Assembly: GCA_934670025.1 (NCBI GenBank)
Contig: CAKUOS010000028.1
Location: forward strand, 1-29,383
DNA length: 29,383 bases
Source of the DNA: an uncultured Oscillospiraceae bacterium
GTDB lineage: Bacteria > Bacillota > Clostridia > Oscillospirales > Oscillospiraceae
Direction: 5' to 3'
Part shown: positions 1-10,654 of the stretch, piece after piece
Layout of the letters: each line of letters begins with the position of its first letter
Position numbering within the stretch: position 1 is the first letter of the stretch
Position numbers and translations under genes: made by a program
Notes under the pieces: model-generated
Database searches by the model: none
The model's input: only the letters and a program-made list of their open reading frames with translations
Told to the model about the DNA's origin: nothing

Positions 1-1887
1 ATCATGAACCGCGAGATCCCCATCGTGGGCGACGAATACTGCGAGATCGGCTTCGGCACCGGCGCGGTCAAGATGACCCCGGCGCACGACCCCAACGACT
101 TTGAGGTCGGTCTGCGGCATAACCTTGATGTCATCCGCGTCATCGCCGACAACGGCACGATCAACGAAAACGGCGGCAAGTATAACGGCATGGACCGCTA
201 CGAATGCCGCAAGGCGCTCGTCAAGGATCTCGAAGAGCAGGGATATCTGGTCAAGACCGAGCCGTATTCCCACAACGTCGGCACCTGCTACCGCTGCCAC
301 AACGACGTTGAGCCGCTCATCTCCGCGCAGTGGTTCGTCAAGATGAAGCCGCTGGCCGAGGAGGCCATCCGCGTCGTCAAGGACGGCACGATCAAATTCG
401 TGCCCGAGCGCTTCTCCAAGACGTATCTCAACTGGATGGAGAATGTCCACGACTGGTGCATCTCCCGCCAGCTCTGGTGGGGCCATCAGATCCCCGCGTG
501 GTACTGCGACGAATGCGGCCATATCAATGTCAGCCGCGAAGACCCGACGAAGTGCGAAAAATGCGGCTGCACGCATCTGACCCGCGACGAAGACGTGCTT
601 GATACGTGGTTCTCGTCCGGTCTGTGGCCGTTCTCCACGCTCGGCTGGCCCGATCTGAATGCAGAGGATCTCAAATACTGGTACCCGACGACCGATATGG
701 TCACGGGCTATGATATCATCTTCTTCTGGGTGGCGCGTATGGTCGTCTCCGGTATGGAGCAGATGAAAAAAGAGCCGTTCAAGACCGTCTTTATCCACGG
801 CCTCGTCCGCGACGATAAGGGCCGCAAGATGTCCAAGTCCCTCGGCAACGGCATCGACCCTCTGGAGATGGCTGAAAAATACGGCGCGGACGCGCTGCGC
901 TTCAACCTCATCACCGGCAACTCGCCCGGCAACGATATGCGCTTCTACGTGGAAAAGTGCGAGGCCATGCGCAACTTTGCCAACAAGATCTGGAACGCGA
1001 GCCGCTATGTGCTCATGAACCTGACCGTCGAAGAGGGCGGTCTGCCCGATGCGGCCGACCTCGAGATCGAGGACAAGTGGGTGCTCTCGAAGCTCAACAC
1101 ACTCATCAAAGAGGTCACGGAGAACATGGACGCCTATGAGCTGGGCGTTGCCTCGGCGAAGGTCTATGACTTCATCTGGGACACGTATTGCGACTGGTAT
1201 ATTGAGCTGACCAAGGCAAGACTCTACGGCGAGAACGAGAAGAGCAAGCTGGCCGCGCAGAAGGTGCTGGTGTACGTGCTCGACCAGTTCCTGCGGCTGC
1301 TGCATCCGTTCATGCCGTTTATCACCGAGGAGATCTGGCAGGCCATCCCGCACGAGGGCAAGTTCCTCATGCTGGCCGACTGGCCAAAGTACGATGAGAA
1401 CCTGAACTTCTCCGTCGAGGCTGCGCACATGGAGTCCGTCATGAACGCCATCTGCTCCGTGCGCAACCGCCGCGCCGAGATGAACGTGCCGCCGTCGAAG
1501 AAGAGCACGCTCTACGTCGTGTCGGACAAGGGCGAGATCTTCCGCCAGGGCGAGGGCTTTATCTGCCGTCTGGCCTACGCCGACAAGGTCCTTATCTGCG
1601 ATTCGGATCCTGCGGGGCATGAGAATATGGTCTGCGTTGTGACGAACGACGCCAAGCTCTATATCCCGCTCGAAGAGCTCATCGACTTTGAAAAGGAACT
1701 GGCCCGCATCGAAAAGGAAAAGGCCAACTGCCTGAAGCAGATCGCCATGTTCGAGGGCAAGCTCTCCAACGAGGCGTTCGTCTCCCGCGCGCCGGAAAAG
1801 GTCGTCGCGGAACAGCGCGAAAAGCTCGAAAAGAACCGCGCGCTGCTCGCGCAGCTCGAAGAAAGTGAAAAGCGGCTGCGCTGGTAA
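1..1887 (+). CDS. valS: Valine--tRNA ligase, C-terminal part (5' end outside window)
   Basis: Class Ia aminoacyl-tRNA synthetase that charges tRNA-Val with valine in the cytoplasm. The reading frame is open from base 1, so about 628 codons remain and roughly the first quarter, including the HIGH motif, lies upstream. Visible in order: cysteine pairs of zinc-binding type (CYRC near residue 98, CDEC and CEKC near 168-187), the ValRS-typical stretch [14 protein letters not shown], the catalytic KMSKS loop encoded at 826-840, the anticodon-binding helical domain, and a charged C-terminal coiled coil (about 565-627) that in ValRS contacts the tRNA. It ends in TAA and is followed by a strong terminator hairpin, so it closes its transcript. 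The ATG at base 4 is internal and is not the start. Identity is secure from the motif order. Confidence 0.97.
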   Translation: MMNREIPIVGDEYCEIGFGTGAVKMTPAHDPNDFEVGLRHNLDVIRVIADNGTINENGGKYNGMDRYECRKALVKDLEEQGYLVKTEPYSHNVGTCYRCHNDVEPLISAQWFVKMKPLAEEAIRVVKDGTIKFVPERFSKTYLNWMENVHDWCISRQLWWGHQIPAWYCDECGHINVSREDPTKCEKCGCTHLTRDEDVLDTWFSSGLWPFSTLGWPDLNAEDLKYWYPTTDMVTGYDIIFFWVARMVVSGMEQMKKEPFKTVFIHGLVRDDKGRKMSKSLGNGIDPLEMAEKYGADALRFNLITGNSPGNDMRFYVEKCEAMRNFANKIWNASRYVLMNLTVEEGGLPDAADLEIEDKWVLSKLNTLIKEVTENMDAYELGVASAKVYDFIWDTYCDWYIELTKARLYGENEKSKLAAQKVLVYVLDQFLRLLHPFMPFITEEIWQAIPHEGKFLMLADWPKYDENLNFSVEAAHMESVMNAICSVRNRRAEMNVPPSKKSTLYVVSDKGEIFRQGEGFICRLAYADKVLICDSDPAGHENMVCVVTNDAKLYIPLEELIDFEKELARIEKEKANCLKQIAMFEGKLSNEAFVSRAPEKVVAEQREKLEKNRALLAQLEESEKRLRW

Positions 1888-1888
1888 C

Positions 1889-1925
1889 GGTTTCGACCGG
1901 ATATTCGCATCATAGTTTCTATAAT
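1889..1925 (+). promoter_or_regulatory. Candidate spoIIA promoter with Spo0A-box-like -35 region
   Basis: A perfect -10 hexamer TATAAT lies at 1920-1925, just upstream of spoIIAA. The best -35 match is TCGACC at 1893-1898, giving a 21-bp spacer, unusually long for sigma-A. The same bases on the minus strand read GGTCGAAA, one mismatch from the Spo0A box TGTCGAA. The spoIIG promoter of Bacillus is known to combine wide spacing with a 0A box over the -35 region, so the arrangement is plausible for Spo0A-activated transcription. No SigH-type promoter was recognised. This is inference from motif matching only. Confidence 0.4.
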
Positions 1926-1958
1926 GGACACACAGGATTTCCTGTGTGTCCATTTTTT
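1924..1958 (+). terminator. Rho-independent terminator after valS
   Basis: Perfect 14-bp inverted repeat (1924-1937 with 1940-1953, two-base loop) followed by a run of T to 1958. It ends valS transcription. Its left arm overlaps the TATAAT at 1920-1925, so a transcript started from that -10 would begin inside the hairpin and could not fold it completely. Confidence 0.93.
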
Positions 1959-1976
1959 ATGTCTGGAGGCAAACCA

Positions 1977-2309
1977 ATGAATCTCACCAGTTTCCTGCAG
2001 GACAAGCGCCTGACCATCGCGCTGCGCGGCGAGATCGATCACCACAGCGCCAAGGAACTCATGCGGGTGCTTGGCAACAAGATCGATCTGTATCTGCCGT
2101 GCGTGTGCGTGCTCGACTTTCGGGAGGTCACGTTCATGGATTCGAGCGGCATCGCTATCGTTATCGCCTGCGTGCGGCGGATGCGCCAGCTGCGCGGCGA
2201 GGTGATTTTGCGCAGCGTGCCGCCGCAGCCGATGAAGGTGCTCAAAGCGTCCGGGATCGAGCGTATCGCAACGTTAGAAGACGAAAGGAGTCTTGTCCAT
2301 GAAAGCTGA
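1977..2309 (+). CDS. spoIIAA: Anti-sigma F factor antagonist SpoIIAA
   Basis: STAS-domain protein of 110 residues, the usual size for the family. In the forespore, dephosphorylated SpoIIAA binds SpoIIAB and frees SigF; SpoIIAB phosphorylates it and SpoIIE dephosphorylates it. The phosphorylation loop MDSSG is at residues 54-58; by comparison with Bacillus the second serine (57) is the target. The start at 1977 is chosen because TGGAGG lies 7-8 bases upstream; an in-frame ATG at 1944 sits inside the terminator hairpin and has no ribosome site. It is first of three overlapping genes, spoIIAA-spoIIAB-sigF, the classic spoIIA order. Transcription is probably from the Spo0A-like promoter just upstream. 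High confidence from sequence and synteny together. Confidence 0.95.
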   Translation: MNLTSFLQDKRLTIALRGEIDHHSAKELMRVLGNKIDLYLPCVCVLDFREVTFMDSSGIAIVIACVRRMRQLRGEVILRSVPPQPMKVLKASGIERIATLEDERSLVHES

Positions 2310-2739
2310 AAATGAAATGACGCTGGCGTTCCCCAGCCGGTCGGCCAACGAATCGTTTGCGCGCGCAGCGGTGGCGTGCTTTGCCGCGCAGCTCGACCCG
2401 AATCTCGAGGAGCTGAACGACATCAAGACGGCCGTCTCTGAGGCGGTCACAAACTGCATCGTCCACGCCTACCGCGACACGATCGGCACGGTCACGATCC
2501 GCTGCCGCATCCTGCCGGAAAGCATCCTGGATATCGTCGTGCGCGACAAGGGCTGCGGTATGGAGGATGTGCAGAAGGCGCGCACGCCGATGTACACCAC
2601 CGGCGGCCCGGAGCGCAGCGGCATGGGCTTTACGATCATGGAGAGCTTCATGACGTCCTTACAGGTCACGTCGAAGCCCGGAAAGGGCACGACGGTACAT
2701 ATGAAGCGCAAGATCGTGCAGCGGAGGAAGGACGCTTGA
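2299..2739 (+). CDS. spoIIAB: Anti-sigma F factor / serine kinase SpoIIAB
   Basis: A GHKL-fold (HATPase_c) kinase of 146 residues, the same length as the Bacillus protein. It holds SigF inactive and phosphorylates SpoIIAA. Seen: N-box EAVTN at 48-52, G1 box DKGCG at 83-87, and the G2-like GMGF at 108-111, which together form the ATP pocket. The ATG at 2299 has AAAGGAG eight bases upstream; a TTG at 2293 is too close to that site to be the start. The gene overlaps the end of spoIIAA by 11 bases and runs into sigF with a 4-base overlap, so the three proteins are likely made by coupled translation, as expected for partners that bind each other. Confidence 0.96.
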   Translation: MKAENEMTLAFPSRSANESFARAAVACFAAQLDPNLEELNDIKTAVSEAVTNCIVHAYRDTIGTVTIRCRILPESILDIVVRDKGCGMEDVQKARTPMYTTGGPERSGMGFTIMESFMTSLQVTSKPGKGTTVHMKRKIVQRRKDA

Positions 2740-3437
2740 CAGGGCTGACGGAGCTGATCGAGCGTGCGCAGGCAGGCGACCGTGCGGCGTCGGAGCAGCT
2801 CGTGACGGAGAATTCCGGGCTCATCTGGTCGATCGCACGGCGGTATTTCGGCCGCGGCGTCGAACCGGATGATCTGTATCAGCTCGGCTGCGTGGGCTTT
2901 CTGAAGGCCGTGGAGGGCTTTGACACGGCCTACGGCACGCAGTTTTCCACCTACGCGGTGCCGAAGATCGCGGGCGAGATCCGCCGCTTTCTGCGCGACG
3001 ACGGCGCGATCAAGGTCAGCCGCAGCATCAAGGAGCGCGCCGCGGCCATCAAAAAGGCGCGCGAGCGGCTGACGGGCGACTTCGGCCGCGAACCGACGGT
3101 GTCGGAGCTGTCGGAGGCGCTGGGACTCTCGCCCGAGGAGATCGCCAGCGCCGAGATGGCCACCAGCGCGACTGAATCCATCCAGCGGCAGACCGGCGAG
3201 GAGGGGTTCTCTCTCGAGGACGTGCTGTGTACCGACGGCATGGAGGAAAAGCTCCTCGAACGCATGGCGCTGCGCGAGGCGCTGACGCATCTGACGGAAA
3301 AGGAACGCCTTGTCATCCAGCTGCGCTATTACCACAGCCTGACGCAGCAGCGCGTGGCGAATATCATCGGCGTGTCGCAGGTGCAGGTCAGCCGCATTGA
3401 GAAAAAGGCGCTTGAGCGGCTGCGGACATTTTTCTGA
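2736..3437 (+). CDS. sigF: RNA polymerase sporulation sigma factor F (SpoIIAC)
   Basis: A 233-residue sigma-70 family protein that directs early forespore transcription once released from SpoIIAB. Region 2 is clear around residues 45-90 (DLYQLGCVGFLKAV, then FSTYAVPKIAGEIRRFLRD), region 3 follows, and region 4 carries a C-terminal helix-turn-helix (VANIIGVSQVQVSRIEKKAL). The start is TTG at 2736, with GGAGG eight bases before it; its TTGA overlaps the spoIIAB stop. SigG is the closest look-alike, but position third in a spoIIA operon argues for SigF. No spoVA genes follow, unlike in Bacillus; pcrA comes next behind its own promoter. No terminator was seen between sigF and pcrA. Confidence 0.95.
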   Translation: MTGLTELIERAQAGDRAASEQLVTENSGLIWSIARRYFGRGVEPDDLYQLGCVGFLKAVEGFDTAYGTQFSTYAVPKIAGEIRRFLRDDGAIKVSRSIKERAAAIKKARERLTGDFGREPTVSELSEALGLSPEEIASAEMATSATESIQRQTGEEGFSLEDVLCTDGMEEKLLERMALREALTHLTEKERLVIQLRYYHSLTQQRVANIIGVSQVQVSRIEKKALERLRTFF

Positions 3438-3443
3438 TTGATA

Positions 3444-3472
3444 TCGACAAACGGGGCGAAATGCGGTAGAAT
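3444..3472 (+). promoter_or_regulatory. Sigma-A-type promoter for pcrA operon
   Basis: TCGACA (5 of 6 to the -35 consensus) at 3444-3449, a 17-bp spacer, and TAGAAT (5 of 6 to the -10 consensus) at 3467-3472. Predicted start near 3479, about 20 bases before the chosen pcrA ATG. The -35 read on the minus strand is TGTCGAT, one base off the Spo0A box, which may be chance. Confidence 0.6.
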
Positions 3473-3499
3473 AGGTTTACTTTGAGAACAGGTGAAGCT

Positions 3500-5938
3500 A
3501 TGGAAACGACATTTGAATCCCGATTTCTGGCCGCGCGCCGCGCGGTCATCGCCGCACGGTTTGAAAATCTGAACGATATGCAGCGCGAGGGCGTTCTGAC
3601 GACGCAGGGGCCGCTGCTGCTTCTGGCCGGCGCCGGCAGCGGCAAGACGACCGTGCTCATCAACCGCATCGCAAACCTCATCGCCTTCGGCGAGGGCGCG
3701 GACTCGAGCGAGGTCCCCGACTATATCACGGAAGAGGACGTTACATATCTCGAGGAGTACCTCAAAACGCGCGACCCGGCCATGCAGCCGCAGGCCGAGC
3801 GGCTGTGCGCGCTGCGTCCTGCTGCGCCGTGGTCGATCCTGGCCATTACATTTACGAACAAGGCCGCCAACGAGCTTAAATCGAGATTACAGGCGCTTTT
3901 GGGCGACTATGCGATGGACGTCTGGGCCATGACGTTCCATTCGGCCTGCTGCCGCATCCTGCGCCGCGATATCGACCGGCTGCCGGGCTTTACGGGCAGC
4001 TTTACGATCTACGATTCGAGTGACTCCGAGCGTGTGATGAAGGATATCCTCCACGATCTCGACGTCGATGAAAAGGCGCTGCCGCCGCGGCTGGCGCTGT
4101 CCGTCATCAGCAAGGCCAAGGACAAACGGCAGAGCCCGGAGGCATTTGAAAAGTCCGCCGCGCGCTCCGGAGATTACCGCATGGAGCGCATCGGACAGCT
4201 CTACGCCGAGTACGACAAGCGGCTGCACGAGGCCAACGCGCTGGATTTCGACGATATCATCCTGAAAACCGTCGAGCTGCTCGAGCAGTTCGAGGAGGTA
4301 CGGACATATTATCAGAAGAAGTTCCACTATGTCATGATCGACGAGTATCAGGACACGAACCAGCTGCAATATCAGCTCTCGTCCCTGCTTGCGGGCGGAT
4401 ATGAGAACATCTGCGTCGTCGGCGACGATGATCAGTCGATCTACAAGTTCCGCGGCGCGACGATCGAGAATATTCTCTCGTTTGAAAAGTCCTACCGCGG
4501 CACGCGCGTCATCCGCCTCGAACAGAACTACCGTTCGACGCAGGCGATCCTGACGGCGGCCAACGCCGTCATCGCGCACAATCGCGGCCGCAAGGGCAAA
4601 AAGCTCTGGACGCAGAACGACGCGGGCGACCGCGTTACGGTTTATGAAGCGCCGAGCGAGCGCGATGAGGCTGACTACGTCGCAGGGCGCATCATCGCCA
4701 TGTCCAAGGGACGGAATTTCAAGGATTTTGCCGTGCTTTACCGCACGAATGCGCAGTCCAACGCCGTGGAATACTCCTTCAAACGCAACAGCATTCCGTA
4801 CCGCATCATCGGCGGCACACGCTTCTTTGACCGTGCGGAGGTCAAGGATATGCTGGCGTATCTGTGCGTCATCAATAACCGTGCCGACGAGCTCAGATTG
4901 CAGCGCATCATCAATAACCCGCCGCGCGGCATCGGCGCGAAGACCATCGAAATGGCCCAGCGGCAGGCGCTCAGCGCGGGCGTGCCGCTCTATACGGTCA
5001 TATCGGACCCCTACAGCTACCCGAGTCTGGAAAAGGCAGCGGGGAAGCTCATGGCGTTCACCGTGCTGATCGAGGAATGCGCCGAGCTTTTGCAGACGAT
5101 GCCGCTGACGGATTTTTATGAGGAGGTCATGCGCCGCACGGGCTATCTGCAAATGCTCGAGGAAAAGGGCGATGTGGAATCCCGCACGCGCGCGGAGAAC
5201 GTCCGTGAACTCAAATCCAGCATCGTCAGCTACATGGAAAACACCGACACGCCGACGCTGGCGGGATTTCTGGAGGAGATCGCGCTCTACACCGACATTG
5301 AGCAGTATGATCCCGATGCCGACGCCGTCGTCATGATGACGATGCACGCGGCCAAGGGTCTGGAGTTCCCGAACGTGTTCCTGGTCGGTTTTGAAGAGGG
5401 GCTGTTTCCCTCGAACCGCAGCATGAACGAGCCTGACGAGCTTGAAGAGGAGCGGCGGCTGTGCTACGTCGCCATCACGCGCGCGAAAAAGACGTTGACC
5501 ATTTCCTACGCGCGGCAGCGGATGCTCTATGGCCGCACGACGACGAATCTGCCCTCGCGCTTCGTCGACGAGCTTCCGGAGGAGGTTGTCAAGCGCGCAG
5601 GAAGCCCGCGCCCGGCCTGGCAGCAGCAACAGCCGCCCGAGCGGCGCTGCGGCTCGTTTGGCCGCGTCAGTATCTACGGCGACGAGTATAACGACTTTTC
5701 GCAGGTCCCTGCGCGGAAAAAGCCGCAGAAGGACTATTCCATCCACACCGCGTCAAAGGCCGCGCCGAAGCAGAGCTTCGCCGCGGGCGAGATGGTGCAG
5801 CACAAGGCGTTCGGCCGCGGCATGATCCTGACGGTCCTGCCGATGGGCAACGACGCGCTGCTGGAGATCGCGTTCGACGGCGTCGGCACCAAGCGCCTGA
5901 TGGCAAACACCGCCGGCCAGCATATGAAAAAGCTGTAA
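3500..5938 (+). CDS. pcrA: ATP-dependent DNA helicase PcrA/UvrD
   Basis: Superfamily 1A 3'-5' DNA helicase of 812 residues, acting in repair, rolling-circle replication and removal of RNA polymerase or RecA from DNA. Seen: Walker A GAGSGKT at 44-50, Walker B DEYQDTN from residue 281, QSIYKFRGA, NYRST, and the motif V/VI region TMHAAKGLEFPNVFLVGFEEG and AITRAKK. After Walker A there is an acidic insertion (about 60-105) of a kind common in clostridial PcrA. The last 50 residues (GEMVQHKAFGRG onward) resemble the PcrA Tudor-like domain that binds RNA polymerase. ATG 3500 is preferred because AGGTGA lies just upstream and the promoter start would be near 3479; a TTG at 3482 is open but lacks a ribosome site. 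First gene of pcrA-yunB-ligA-MBL. Confidence 0.95.
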   Translation: METTFESRFLAARRAVIAARFENLNDMQREGVLTTQGPLLLLAGAGSGKTTVLINRIANLIAFGEGADSSEVPDYITEEDVTYLEEYLKTRDPAMQPQAERLCALRPAAPWSILAITFTNKAANELKSRLQALLGDYAMDVWAMTFHSACCRILRRDIDRLPGFTGSFTIYDSSDSERVMKDILHDLDVDEKALPPRLALSVISKAKDKRQSPEAFEKSAARSGDYRMERIGQLYAEYDKRLHEANALDFDDIILKTVELLEQFEEVRTYYQKKFHYVMIDEYQDTNQLQYQLSSLLAGGYENICVVGDDDQSIYKFRGATIENILSFEKSYRGTRVIRLEQNYRSTQAILTAANAVIAHNRGRKGKKLWTQNDAGDRVTVYEAPSERDEADYVAGRIIAMSKGRNFKDFAVLYRTNAQSNAVEYSFKRNSIPYRIIGGTRFFDRAEVKDMLAYLCVINNRADELRLQRIINNPPRGIGAKTIEMAQRQALSAGVPLYTVISDPYSYPSLEKAAGKLMAFTVLIEECAELLQTMPLTDFYEEVMRRTGYLQMLEEKGDVESRTRAENVRELKSSIVSYMENTDTPTLAGFLEEIALYTDIEQYDPDADAVVMMTMHAAKGLEFPNVFLVGFEEGLFPSNRSMNEPDELEEERRLCYVAITRAKKTLTISYARQRMLYGRTTTNLPSRFVDELPEEVVKRAGSPRPAWQQQQPPERRCGSFGRVSIYGDEYNDFSQVPARKKPQKDYSIHTASKAAPKQSFAAGEMVQHKAFGRGMILTVLPMGNDALLEIAFDGVGTKRLMANTAGQHMKKL

Positions 5939-5982
5939 TACCGCCGCGCACACCCGCATACGGTAGACGGGGGTGCATGGAT

Positions 5983-9270
<3,288 letters not shown>

Positions 9271-9354
9271 CGTCTGCGCCCGCAGGCGCACGCCGCGAAT
9301 TTCTTCCGCACCGACACCGCCATCACCAACAAGGACGGGCTCTTTCGGCAGTGA
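9271..9354 (+). pseudogene. Possible coding remnant in frame after the MBL-gene stop
   Basis: Twenty-seven codons follow the TAG of the MBL gene in the same frame and end in TGA. About 24 of them end in C or G, matching the real genes here, and they read ...ANFFRTDTAITNKDGLFRQ. No ribosome site or start codon precedes them. I do not recognise the sequence. It could be the old C-terminus of the MBL protein, a decayed fragment of another gene, or chance in GC-rich DNA. Confidence 0.3.
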
Positions 9355-9371
9355 TTTATAGATAGGCATGA

Positions 9372-9401
9372 GGGGCGGTCGGTGAAGACCGTCCCTTTTT
9401 T
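9372..9401 (+). terminator. Terminator of the pcrA-yunB-ligA-MBL operon
   Basis: Stem of nine pairs (9372-9380 with 9387-9395, one G-U pair), loop GGTGAA, followed by six T (9396-9401). Placed about 100 bases after the MBL-gene stop. Confidence 0.88.
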
Positions 9402-9750
9402 GAGCAGGCTCGTGATGGCGGTTTCTGAGCAACAGCGTCCTTTTCTTCCATATCTTTTCCCACGCACGGGAAAAGATATGGCCGTCGGAGACACGTCAGA
9501 AAGGCGTTTCGGCAAGGCTGGTTCTGCTGGGATGCGGTGAAAAAACTCCTGCAAAATAATGCGTTATGTAAACAAAATTCATTCGCTTCGGCGTGAAAGA
9601 ACTCCATTTTTCGACCCTGTAAGCAATTTACAATAATTCGGGTATGTGTCGAAATGTGGAGGTTTTTTGCGTGTTGATAAATCTGTTGACAGTGTGAATA
9701 ACTTTTTGCGGAGAACTTGCAGTTATCATTATGGTGAACTGATCACGGCG
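9402..9750. other. Gene-free AT-rich intergenic island
   Basis: No believable coding frame. It lies between the end of the plus-strand pcrA operon and the 3' end of minus-strand dapA, so no promoter is needed here, yet it is motif-dense. Contents: a perfect 14-bp inverted repeat (9448-9481); TTATGTAAACA at 9564-9574, one base from the XerD arm of Firmicutes dif sites; AATTTACA at 9625-9632; a Spo0A-box-like pair (TTCGACC at 9610-9616 and exact TGTCGAA at 9647-9653); and DnaA-box-like TGTTGATAA (9672-9680) and TGTGAATAA (9693-9701). From about 9540 it is clearly more AT-rich than its surroundings. Confidence 0.6.
9448..9481. repeat. Perfect 14-bp inverted repeat
   Basis: CCATATCTTTTCCC (9448-9461) and its exact complement (9468-9481) around the loop ACGCAC. 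There is no T-run on either side, so it is not a classical terminator; it could be an RNA-processing hairpin or a protein site. Confidence 0.8.
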
Positions 9751-10635
9751 TTATGCGTCGGGCAGCGCTGCAAGCGCCTGCTCCAGCGCGGGTACGTGCG
9801 ACGCGCTCAGCGGCGTGAGCGGCAGCCGCGGCAGCCCGATGGAAAAGCCCTCGATCGAGAGCGCCTGCTTGACGGGGATGGGGTTGACCTCGCAGAACAG
9901 CGCGTCGATGAGCGGCATGAGCCGCGTTTGCAGCCGCCCGGCGGCGAGCAGATCGTTCTCCCGGCACGCGCGCACCATTTGCAGCGTCAGCCGCGGCCGC
10001 ACGTTCGACAAAACGGAGATGACGCCCTTTGCGCCGAGCGCCATCAGCGGAACGGTCAGATCGTCGTTGCCGCTCCATACGGGCAGCGCTTCGCCGCAGA
10101 CGTCCAGGATCCGCGCGGCCTTGGAGATACTGACGCTGGCCTCCTTGATGCCGCCGATATTCGGGTGCGCAGACAGGATGCGGCACGTCTCAACGCTGAC
10201 GTCGACGCCCGTGCGGCTCGGGACGTTGTAGACGATCACGGGACATGGGATCTCGTCGGCAATGGCGGAATAATGCGCAACAAGGCCGTCCTGCGTGCAT
10301 TTGTTGTAGTAAGGCGTCACGCAGAGGACGGCGTCTGCGCCCATAGACGCAGCGACACGGCTCAACTGCATGGTGTGAGCCGTGTCGTTCGTGCCTGTGC
10401 CGGCGATGACCCTGCATCGTCCTGCGCAGTATTTGACGGTATGTGCGATCAGCGCGAGCTTTTCGTTGTCCGTCATGGTGGAGGCTTCGCCGGTCGTGCC
10501 GCAGACGACAATGGCGTCGATACCGGCGGCAAGCTGGCGGTCGAGCAGCTGCTCCATGGCGGAGAAATCGATGGTACCCAGATGGAAGGGCGTCACAATG
10601 GCTGTGGCGACGCCTTCAAACACGGGCTTTTTCAA
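9751..10635 (-). CDS. dapA: 4-hydroxy-tetrahydrodipicolinate synthase DapA
   Basis: Condenses aspartate semialdehyde with pyruvate, the first step committed to diaminopimelate and lysine; in spore formers the pathway also feeds dipicolinate. The 294 residues form one TIM barrel. Key residues seen: GTTGE at 46-50, TPYYNK at 107-112, Tyr136 in VYNVPSRTG and the Schiff-base Lys164 in GIKEAS. The start is TTG at 10635, chosen because AAAGGAG sits seven bases upstream and the family begins with this KKPVFEGVATA-type sequence. It follows asd by 19 bases in the same operon, so two consecutive enzymes of the pathway are co-transcribed. No terminator is evident directly after its stop. Confidence 0.96.
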   Translation of the reverse strand: MKKPVFEGVATAIVTPFHLGTIDFSAMEQLLDRQLAAGIDAIVVCGTTGEASTMTDNEKLALIAHTVKYCAGRCRVIAGTGTNDTAHTMQLSRVAASMGADAVLCVTPYYNKCTQDGLVAHYSAIADEIPCPVIVYNVPSRTGVDVSVETCRILSAHPNIGGIKEASVSISKAARILDVCGEALPVWSGNDDLTVPLMALGAKGVISVLSNVRPRLTLQMVRACRENDLLAAGRLQTRLMPLIDALFCEVNPIPVKQALSIEGFSIGLPRLPLTPLSASHVPALEQALAALPDA

Positions 10636-10654
10636 AGAATCGCTCCTTTCGGGA

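Noticed and set aside
3887..5746. Open frame of about 619 codons on the minus strand opposite pcrA
   Set aside because: It is antisense to an unmistakable helicase, is Arg/His/Val rich with no recognisable domain, and is explained by the strong third-position C/G bias. The same holds for the 441-codon frame opposite queA (11847-13172).
9646..9750. Plus-strand open frame entering dapA from 9646
   Set aside because: It has no family similarity and runs antisense through dapA, and the TTG/GTG codons at its start lie in the AT-rich island without a ribosome site.
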